From positions 1 to 64,000 of the forward strand of contig JABGQM010000026.1 in NCBI GenBank assembly GCA_018648805.1: 64,000 nt of DNA, read 5' to 3'. This DNA comes from Verrucomicrobiota bacterium. Lineage in GTDB: Bacteria > Verrucomicrobiota > Kiritimatiellia > UBA8416 > JABMPJ01. Each line of letters begins with the position of its first letter. Within the stretch, counting starts at the first letter, position 1. The notes below the pieces were generated by a model. That model ran no database searches. It worked only from the letters and a program-made list of their open reading frames with translations, and was not told where the DNA came from. Below are positions 58,035 to 64,000 of this stretch, piece by piece. The position numbers and the translations under genes were made by a program.

Positions 58035-59084
58035 TCATATCAATCGTTTCGCGGCCAGCATGTTCAGACTCGTGGCGGCAACAAAGAGGGCCAACGCGGG
58101 CAGAAGAAACCAGGGAAACAGCTCATTGTAATGGCTGTAAATATCCCGCTCAATCTTGGTGGTCTCCAGTTCGTCAATGTCTGCCAACGCCGCGTCCAGC
58201 CCACGCGGATCACGTACGTTGAAATACTGCCCCTCGGTCTCGGTCGCGATCTGACGCAGGAGGGTCTCGTCCAGCGAAACCTGAATCCGACCGATGGTCT
58301 CACGCCCGAATATGTCTTTGGTCCGGACTGGTGCCTGCGATACACCGGGGGTCCCGATGCCGATCGTATAGACCGTGATGTCCAACTCGCGGGCGATCTG
58401 GATGCCCGCTTCCGGCGTGATGACACCCGTATTCGACTCGCCATCACTGAGCAGCACGATCACGCGCGATACCGGGTCGCTGTCGCGCAGCCGGGCACAG
58501 CCCATGGCCAACCCGTCGCCGATGGCGGTCATGAACTCCTCGCGGTTCACCAGTTGGCCTTCCACGTACACCTCGCGCGGGACCTCGACCCCGCCCAATA
58601 CATGCTGTAGCGCACCATGATCGGTCGTGAGGGGCACGCGTGTGATGGCATAGCCACCGAAGGTGACCAGGCCAATCAGGTCGTCGGGGCGCCTGGTAAC
58701 GAAGGCGGCGAAGGTTTCTTTGACGGCCTCGAGGCGCGTGCGATACTTCGGGCCGGTCGGCGTGCGCTCGGAGAGATCGAGCGCCTGCATGGATCCGGAG
58801 ATGTCCACCACCATCTCGAGTGCAATGACGTCGGCCGAACGGCGATTATGCGAGAGCACTGTTTGCGGACGGGCCAGCGCAATGATCGTCAACAACATGG
58901 CCACCAGGTATAGCCCCGGCAGCAGCTGCGCCACCCGTACGCGCCAGGTTGGGCGCTGCGTGGGTAGGGCATGCGTGGCGGAGAAAACCAGCCCAGCCCG
59001 GATGCGCCGCCGCCATACCAACCAGCCGGCCAGACCCAGGGAGGGGAGCAGGAAAAAGTAATATGGGTTGGCAAATTGGAACAT
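58035..59084 (-). CDS. batA: BatA-type von Willebrand A protein
   Basis: 349 residues. Two N-terminal helices (about 8-24 and 55-70) are followed by a VWA domain with a complete metal-ion-dependent adhesion site (VVDISGS at 92-98, Asp94) and the second metal loop around LLSDGESNTG. A C-terminal helix ends it (about 325-342; WFLLPALALFVAAT). BatA and BatB proteins form a membrane complex involved in oxidative stress or chaperone-like tasks with MoxR ATPases (family knowledge). The gene lies between the BatB-BatC fusion and the DUF4381-like gene. Confidence 0.92.
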   Translation of the reverse strand: MFQFANPYYFFLLPSLGLAGWLVWRRRIRAGLVFSATHALPTQRPTWRVRVAQLLPGLYLVAMLLTIIALARPQTVLSHNRRSADVIALEMVVDISGSMQALDLSERTPTGPKYRTRLEAVKETFAAFVTRRPDDLIGLVTFGGYAITRVPLTTDHGALQHVLGGVEVPREVYVEGQLVNREEFMTAIGDGLAMGCARLRDSDPVSRVIVLLSDGESNTGVITPEAGIQIARELDITVYTIGIGTPGVSQAPVRTKDIFGRETIGRIQVSLDETLLRQIATETEGQYFNVRDPRGLDAALADIDELETTKIERDIYSHYNELFPWFLLPALALFVAATSLNMLAAKRLI

Positions 59085-59086
59085 GG

Positions 59087-60097
59087 TTACGCCTCCATCT
59101 CCGCTGCATCCTCTTCGACATACGTACGTGCCGTGGTCGTGGCCCGCTCGATGTCGCGTGTGCTTGGGTCGTAGGCCGCAAACTTGACCAGGTCGGCGGC
59201 CTGCAGGAATGCCTTGAGACGATCAATCACGACCCCGCTGAACTGGGCGTCATCGCTGACGGCCGCCAGGAACTCCTCGGTCGTCTGTTCGGGCGCGCGC
59301 ACTTTGTGGGCCCGCTCGATATAGCGGCGCACGATCATGGTCAGCTGCAGGTAGAACTCCTTGACCTTGTGTTTCCCGACGAGGTCCTTGGCCAACAGGA
59401 TGGCCAACTCCTTGAGTGCCCGATCATGCGGTGACATCCGCATCAGCTTCACCTGTCGGTGGACCCGTCCTGCCAGCTTCCAGAGCAGAAAGGCCAACCC
59501 GATGCCCAGTAGCAGCAGCACGGCATAGCCCGCCACCTCGCGGAAAGGCGGCCGCACCCACACGGGGTCCATCGCGTCACGGATCTCTGTGCCCGGATCA
59601 TCCGCCATAGGGGGCGTCTCCTTGAAAACCACCGGGCGCGTCGGGAACCAGCTCTTTCCGGGCGGCGTGTCGCGGCCGTCGCTGACCTGGATGGCCATGG
59701 GGGCCAGGCGGTGCTCGCCTCCGGGGAGCGGTGTCAGCCGGGCATGCAGGCGGTGCGTGACTCGATCGCCCTCGCTGACGGGCGGATCCTCGAACGTGCC
59801 GTTCAGAATGAAACCCTCCAGGCGGCCTTCCAGGGAGGGGAGACCGACCCGTACCTGCGCCGGCATCACGAGTGTGATCGTCAGGAGCGTATCGCGCTCG
59901 TAGCGAATCGTAGGCGGATCTATGCTGAATGTGACGTCGACCTCGCCCTGCGCCATGGTCTCAACCAGCGGTCCCGCCTGCACCTGTACCACGGGCGCTT
60001 CCCCGTCACGTCGACAACCGACCAACGCTACCGCGGAGATGCAGAGAATGGGCACCGCACTCCACAATAGCCGTCTAATTAGACCGTGCAAACTCAA
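59087..60097 (-). CDS. Bat-operon membrane/lipoprotein, DUF4381-like
   Basis: 336 residues from a TTG at 60097 that follows GGAGGG by 8 nt; a GTG at 60121 is the alternative. The N-terminus has a lipobox (ALVGC), so it may be lipid-anchored. A beta-sandwich ectodomain follows (about 40-180), then one membrane helix (about 195-215; AGYAVLLLLGIGLAFLLW). A cytoplasmic helical domain (about 230-336) contains KEFYLQLTMIVRRYIERA and the TTEEFLAAV motif. This is the usual arrangement of the gene between moxR/DUF58 and batA, thought to support the Bat complex. Confidence 0.82.
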   Translation of the reverse strand: MSLHGLIRRLLWSAVPILCISAVALVGCRRDGEAPVVQVQAGPLVETMAQGEVDVTFSIDPPTIRYERDTLLTITLVMPAQVRVGLPSLEGRLEGFILNGTFEDPPVSEGDRVTHRLHARLTPLPGGEHRLAPMAIQVSDGRDTPPGKSWFPTRPVVFKETPPMADDPGTEIRDAMDPVWVRPPFREVAGYAVLLLLGIGLAFLLWKLAGRVHRQVKLMRMSPHDRALKELAILLAKDLVGKHKVKEFYLQLTMIVRRYIERAHKVRAPEQTTEEFLAAVSDDAQFSGVVIDRLKAFLQAADLVKFAAYDPSTRDIERATTTARTYVEEDAAEMEA

Positions 60098-60121
60098 ACC
60101 TGAAATCCCTCCGACCTTCAC

Positions 60122-60219
60122 TTGCCCTCCATAGCCCGCAGGGCGAAGGAGGGATCTCCGACTTCCGACTTCCGACTTCCGACTTCCGACTTCCGACTTC
60201 TGACCTCTGACCTCCGCAC
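60122..60219 (-). repeat. Heptamer-word element H3
   Basis: Hairpin module (CCCTCC-atag-GCCC-GCA-GGGC-gaa-GGAGGG) followed by six copies of tccgact, then tctgacc, tctgacc and tccgcac. It fills the gap between the DUF58 gene and the DUF4381-like gene. The DUF58 stop is directly next to it. Confidence 0.9.
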
Positions 60220-61110
60220 CTAAGCTCTCCCCACACGGCTCTGCCGCTGTTTGAAAAGCTTGCGTACATCATCAATGAAGGGCCGGTCGGTTGATCCCCA
60301 GATCGTATCAATTTTCAGCCGTCGGAAGCGCTGGGCCAGCTCCTGGAAGCGCTCTTCGCCGCGGGCACGGAAGGCCTCGCGCAGTTGGCGCGAGGAGGTG
60401 TCGAGCAGGCAGAGCTCCCCGGTCTCAGGATCCTGTACCTCGATCAATCCCGCGTTGACCAGTTGCAGCTCACGCGGATCCGTGACAGGACAGCAGATGA
60501 CGTCGTGCCGCCGCGACATCACACGCAACTCGCGATCGTAGTCGCGGTCCATGAAGTCCGAAATAATGAAGACCACGGCCCGCCGTTTCTGCACGTTGCT
60601 CAGGAAGCGCAGGGCCGCCGAAATGTCGGTGCCACGCCGTGTCTCCTCGGCCGCCAGCACTTCACGCACCAGTCGCATCACGGCCGTGCGGCCCTTGCGC
60701 GGGGGAATCGACTTCTCGATCCGGTCGCTGAAGAGGACCAGCCCCACATTGTCCTGGTTTTTGATCGCCGAAAGTGCCAGCAGACAGGTGATCTCGGCCG
60801 CCAGTTCGGCCTTGGTGCGCTCGCCCGACCCGAATCCCTGTGAGCCTGAGATGTCCACCAGAAACATCACGGTCATCTCGCGCTCCTCGGAGAAACGCTT
60901 GATAAAGGGATGCCCCATGCGGGCGGTCACGTTCCAGTCGATCGCGCGGATATCATCGCCGGGCACGTACTCGCGTACCTCGTCGAACTCGATGCCCTGC
61001 CCGCGGAAGACCGAGTGGTAGGCCCCTGACAGGTGGTCGTCGACCAGACGATTCGTGATCACACGAATCTTGCCCACCTGCTTCATCAGCTCTTTGGTGT
61101 CTATCGCCAT
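60220..61110 (-). CDS. DUF58 (VWA-like) protein
   Basis: 296 residues. The DUF58 signature (GQGIEFDEVREYVPGDDIRAIDWNVTAR, residues about 37-64 as one run) is present. A VWA-like core follows with VDISGSQGFG in the metal-site position and LLALSAIKNQDNVGLVLFSD. The family partners MoxR-type AAA+ ATPases and Bat proteins, and is thought to work in complex assembly or chaperoning. It lies between moxR and the DUF4381-like gene. Confidence 0.94.
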   Translation of the reverse strand: MAIDTKELMKQVGKIRVITNRLVDDHLSGAYHSVFRGQGIEFDEVREYVPGDDIRAIDWNVTARMGHPFIKRFSEEREMTVMFLVDISGSQGFGSGERTKAELAAEITCLLALSAIKNQDNVGLVLFSDRIEKSIPPRKGRTAVMRLVREVLAAEETRRGTDISAALRFLSNVQKRRAVVFIISDFMDRDYDRELRVMSRRHDVICCPVTDPRELQLVNAGLIEVQDPETGELCLLDTSSRQLREAFRARGEERFQELAQRFRRLKIDTIWGSTDRPFIDDVRKLFKQRQSRVGRA

Positions 61111-61118
61111 AGCAAGGA

Positions 61119-62105
61119 CTACGGTACCGGAATCTCACTCAAGAGCGTGGACACAATATCGTCACTGCTGACCTCTTCGGCCTCGGCTTCGTAGGTCAGG
61201 ATGATGCGGTGACGAAGGACGTCATGCGCGATCTCCTTAACGTCCTGTGGTGTAGCATAGGCCCGGCCATTCAGCATGGCATTGGCCCGTGCCGCCAGGT
61301 TGAGGTAAAGCGTCGCACGGGGCGAGGCGCCGTACTCGATCTGGTGTGCAATATCCAGGTTGAACAGGGCCGGATCGCGCGTGGCGAAGACGATATCGAG
61401 GATGTAGTCGCCCACCTTCTCGTCGCAATAGACCTGGTCCAGTGTTTTGCGCAGCGTGAAGATCTGCTCCGCGCTCATGACCGCCTTGACGTCAAAACTC
61501 TGGTTGCGCGTGAAGCGGTTCATGATGCGTCGCTCGTCGTCACGCGACGGATGCGTAATCACACACTTCAGCATGAAACGGTCGATCTGCGCCTCGGGCA
61601 GGGGATAGGTGCCTTCCTGCTCGATCGGGTTCTGCGTGGCCATCACGAGGAACGGATCTGGCAGATTATACGTGCTGTTGCCGAGTGTCACACGATGCTC
61701 CTGCATCGCTTCGAGCAGGGCCGACTGTACTTTGGCCGGGGCACGGTTGATCTCGTCTGCGAGCAGCAGGTTGGTGAAGACCGGTCCCTGCTTGGAGCTG
61801 AAGGATCCCTCCTTGGGATTGTAGATCATCGTGCCCACCACGTCGGCCGGCAGCAGGTCCGGCGTGAACGAGATGCGATGAAAATCCAGTCCCAGCGCCT
61901 GCGAGAGGGTTTGCACGGCCGTGGTCTTGGCCAGCCCGGGAACGCCCTCGAGCAGGATGTGTCCCCCGGTCACGAGCGCGATCAGCATGCGGTCGATCAG
62001 CTTCTCCTGCCCGACGATTACCTTGTTCACTTCCTGGCGCAGCGCTTCAACCGCATCGGTCTGCTGCTTGATCAGGTCCGTCGTCTGTTCGATATCAACA
62101 CTCAT
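61119..62105 (-). CDS. MoxR-family AAA+ ATPase
   Basis: 328 residues. Walker A is EGVPGLAKTTAV (about 55-66). Walker B is LLADEINRAPAKVQSALLEA, followed by sensor 1 (MATQNPIEQEGTYPLPEAQ) and the sensor 2 / lid region. MoxR ATPases are molecular chaperones that insert cofactors or activate VWA partners, and are usually encoded next to DUF58 and Bat genes, as here. Start ATG at 62105; the gene is 8 nt from the DUF58 gene and about 50 nt after the DUF4340 gene. Confidence 0.96.
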   Translation of the reverse strand: MSVDIEQTTDLIKQQTDAVEALRQEVNKVIVGQEKLIDRMLIALVTGGHILLEGVPGLAKTTAVQTLSQALGLDFHRISFTPDLLPADVVGTMIYNPKEGSFSSKQGPVFTNLLLADEINRAPAKVQSALLEAMQEHRVTLGNSTYNLPDPFLVMATQNPIEQEGTYPLPEAQIDRFMLKCVITHPSRDDERRIMNRFTRNQSFDVKAVMSAEQIFTLRKTLDQVYCDEKVGDYILDIVFATRDPALFNLDIAHQIEYGASPRATLYLNLAARANAMLNGRAYATPQDVKEIAHDVLRHRIILTYEAEAEEVSSDDIVSTLLSEIPVP

Positions 62106-62154
62106 CTTGCTGCCTTTCCTTCACTTCGTCCGGTTCGTATGGTCGCCGGTGTGA

Positions 62155-63339
62155 CTACTCCGTTTCCGGGGTGCCTGCTTCAGGGGACTCAGGAGCCTCC
62201 TCTTCAATCGCTTTTACAATCTGATCGCGCGTCGAAAGCATCGTGTCGCTCTTGTACGACGCCAGTAGATAGGTCCAGGGGGCGAGCTTCTTGTTCAACT
62301 CGGCCACCTTCAGTTCCTGCTTCGCCCGCTCCTCGGCGTGACGGGTCTTCTCGGCTGCGGCGGCCTGAATCTCCTCCGCGGTCTGCTCCCCATCCGGCGC
62401 GGCTTCCGCCACGGGTTCCACTGGCTGCAGCGCGACGCGGACGCGGGCATAACGGTTCTCGGAGTCTGGGCTCTTGGCTCCGATCTGTACAGTGTAGATC
62501 TCGCCGTTCTGGGTGGTGCTGACGAATTCGACCGGCCGGTCCATCCCAAGGTCGGCATCCGAAAGGGCAGGATCGGCCACAGCCTCGAAGCGTAGGTAGC
62601 TGAGGGCTGACTTGATGCCGTTCACCTTCGAGCTGTCCATTTCCTCCTTCGCGCCCAACGTGGCCAGTACCAGGTCAGCCCCGCCGTCGGCCAGGCCCAG
62701 CTCGAGGACCTCACGTTCCGGTCCTGTAATGCGGACAGAGGTCACATCGGTTCCCGGCACGCTGACCAATTCCTTCTCGATCCAGTCGTCGGCGCTGTCG
62801 AACTCGTAGAGGTTGTCTTTGACGAGGACGACGGTCTTCCCTTCATCCGGCGATACAAACTGGCCATCCGGGGTGCCGCCGAACTGGCCTTGTGCGCCGC
62901 CGCTGCGCTTACGGGATTCTCCGATCAGGAGCGCACCCACGCGCCGGTCGCTCACGTCCAGCATCTCAACCAGCGTACCGCCATCCGGCCCAGAGGTCGG
63001 AAGAAGCATCTTCATGGCGCCCCTGCCGCCCGCTTCCACTTCAACCACTTGGCCGACTTTCAGGTCGCCCAGCTTGAGCATGGCCGCCTTAATCCGCACG
63101 AAATCGGCCGGGTAGCTGTAGGCGTCCTCCGATACCCATATTTCGTTGGCCTTGGCCAGGCGCGAGGTGCTGCTGGGCGTGGTCACGACGATCGTCGCAA
63201 TGTCATTGAGCGGCAGCTCGCCCAGGACGAGCTGACCGATCATCTCCGACGGCTCCTCTTTCGAGCGCTGTGACCACATCGCCACGCCCCCCAGCACAAC
63301 AGCTATCACCAGTAAAACAATAAGATTCTTAGTTTTCAT
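62155..63339 (-). CDS. DUF4340 domain protein, membrane-anchored
   Basis: 394 residues from the ATG at 63339; the upstream frame runs into repeat W1. The N-terminal membrane helix is MKTKNLIVLLVIAVVLGGVA. DUF4340 repeats follow (about 45-330; IATIVVTTPSSTSRLAKANE, then RVGALLIGESRKRSGG and further YEFDSADDWIEKELVSV-like segments). The acidic C-terminus (EEEAPESPEAGTPETE) is unstructured. In many bacteria this gene follows gldG-type ABC-transporter auxiliary genes, and the same is seen here. Extracytoplasmic part of an uncharacterised ABC system or gliding-type complex. Confidence 0.88.
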   Translation of the reverse strand: MKTKNLIVLLVIAVVLGGVAMWSQRSKEEPSEMIGQLVLGELPLNDIATIVVTTPSSTSRLAKANEIWVSEDAYSYPADFVRIKAAMLKLGDLKVGQVVEVEAGGRGAMKMLLPTSGPDGGTLVEMLDVSDRRVGALLIGESRKRSGGAQGQFGGTPDGQFVSPDEGKTVVLVKDNLYEFDSADDWIEKELVSVPGTDVTSVRITGPEREVLELGLADGGADLVLATLGAKEEMDSSKVNGIKSALSYLRFEAVADPALSDADLGMDRPVEFVSTTQNGEIYTVQIGAKSPDSENRYARVRVALQPVEPVAEAAPDGEQTAEEIQAAAAEKTRHAEERAKQELKVAELNKKLAPWTYLLASYKSDTMLSTRDQIVKAIEEEAPESPEAGTPETE

Positions 63340-63399
63340 GAAACCTACGTGCTCCTCTGCTTGGATTCCTTTGGAAAGGTTTCTCGTTTCCAAGTTGCT

Positions 63400-63538
63400 T
63401 TCAATATCCAACAGCCAACAAGGAATATCCAATGTCCAAGTGAGCGTTATCAGCGAATGGTATGTCATGTGACCGGACATTCGCCGGTCGCACGCACTTG
63501 GGAGTTGGATGTTCCTTGTTGGTCATTGGGTGTTCAAT
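63400..63538. repeat. Heptamer-word element W1
   Basis: Left words aatatcc, aacagcc, aacaagg, aatatcc, aatgtcc, aagtgag; right words cacttgg, gagttgg, atgttcc, ttgttgg, tcattgg, gtgttca. The centre holds the hairpin GACCGG-acattcg-CCGGTC (63471-63489). It lies between the GldG-like and DUF4340 genes. Confidence 0.82.
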
Positions 63539-63547
63539 CTACTACTA

Positions 63548-64000
63548 CTACTTCTTCCTCCGGCGCGCCATGCCGTAACCCACCCCGCCCAGCGCCACCA
63601 CCAGCGGCATCAGGGCTATATTGATGGCCTTGACCCGGATGCCGAGTATCTCGATGTCGCGGCGCAGGCTCTTGCGGACCTCTTTAAGCTCCTTCTTGGT
63701 TTCCAGTTCGCTCGCCCGAAAGCGCGCAATCGCAGCTTTCTGTTGCGGACTCAAGATGAAGCGCTGGCTGCTGTCCTGCTTCTCGGTTTGCATCTCACGC
63801 AGTTGTTGTTGGGTCTCCTGCAAACGGCGCGTCAGTTCCTGCTCGCGCGCCTGCCAGTCGTTGCGGGCCTTCTGCTCCAGCGCCAGAACGCGGTCGAACG
63901 GCCGGTTGAATGTCCCGCGCGAGCGGATGCCGATCAAGTCGGAGCTCCCGCCGACCTGCTCAATCGCATTGGCCAGAAAGTTCAGGTTATCGTTGATGGG
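63548..64000 (-). CDS. GldG-like ABC-transporter auxiliary protein, 5' partial
   Basis: 150 residues of the C-terminus; the frame is open to the right edge of the window, beginning PINDNLNFLANAIEQVGGSS on the minus strand. DLIGIRSRGTFNRPFDRV matches the conserved C-terminal stretch of GldG/DUF7088-type proteins. A coiled-coil (about 50-110 of the partial; rich in Gln, Glu, Arg) and a C-terminal helix with a basic tail (MARRRKK) end it. In other bacteria it pairs with ABC-2 type transporter genes, which should be located beyond the right edge. Confidence 0.85.
   Translation of the reverse strand, partial: PINDNLNFLANAIEQVGGSSDLIGIRSRGTFNRPFDRVLALEQKARNDWQAREQELTRRLQETQQQLREMQTEKQDSSQRFILSPQQKAAIARFRASELETKKELKEVRKSLRRDIEILGIRVKAINIALMPLVVALGGVGYGMARRRKK

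Overview
The window (about 60% G+C, no rRNA, tRNA, insertion sequence, prophage or CRISPR array seen) looks like chromosome from a Gram-negative bacterium of the Planctomycetes-Verrucomicrobia-Chlamydiae group, most likely Kiritimatiellota or a relative. This placement is inference. It rests on a giant secreted protein with LamG and thrombospondin-type-3 repeats, a PEP-CTERM protein, Kdo and heptose (LPS) genes, LolA-like protein, a Bat operon, a eukaryotic-type UDP-sugar pyrophosphorylase, and dispersed short-word repeats.

Layout. 1-11.7 kb: a giant secreted adhesin-like protein with an embedded subtilase, cut by the left edge. 11.7-13.9 kb: a lipoprotein and a LysM/L,D-transpeptidase. 14.2-21.3 kb: aspS, uvrB, small genes, NIF3 and a second subtilase, each separated by a repeat element. 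21.5-28.7 kb: HAD hydrolase, PUR-domain protein, LolA-like protein, two CNNM/CorC transporters, and an overlapping operon of zinc-ribbon/OB-fold protein, TctA-like permease and YdjM-like hydrolase. 28.7-33.5 kb: GGDEF cyclase, then dnaX-ebfC-recR and a PLP homeostasis protein. 33.7-38 kb: AsmA-like protein, rfaE1, kdsB, and an acyl-CoA synthetase on the other strand. 38.1-44.4 kb: secreted proteins and a DUF2723/TPR membrane protein. 44.4-48.3 kb: RluB-type enzyme, an intergenic region with three compound palindromes, the pyrophosphorylase, and an ankyrin/FGE protein. 48.3-50.9 kb: a four-subunit 2-oxoacid:ferredoxin oxidoreductase. 51-64 kb, leftward: GldG-like, DUF4340, MoxR, DUF58, BatA-type and BatD-type genes.

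The most unusual content is repetitive. Twelve elements (called E1-E12 here) consist of tandem 8-nt words of the form GAACnnnS, set as two inverted arms around a 40-60 bp core. They sit at gene boundaries, and several are read in frame into proteins: an RluB-type enzyme, the N-termini of two BatD-like proteins, the N-terminus of a subtilase, and a junction that fuses BatB to BatC. Two further families are built the same way from 7-nt words (H1-H3 and W1). Separately, three 40-46 bp compound palindromes lie at 86-87 bp spacing just upstream of a 32-codon leader ORF that overlaps the pyrophosphorylase start.

Functional themes are the cell envelope (LPS precursors, L,D-transpeptidase, LolA-like, AsmA-like and Bat proteins, UDP-sugar synthesis), secreted proteins, DNA replication and repair (dnaX, recR, uvrB), and ferredoxin-linked 2-oxoacid oxidation.
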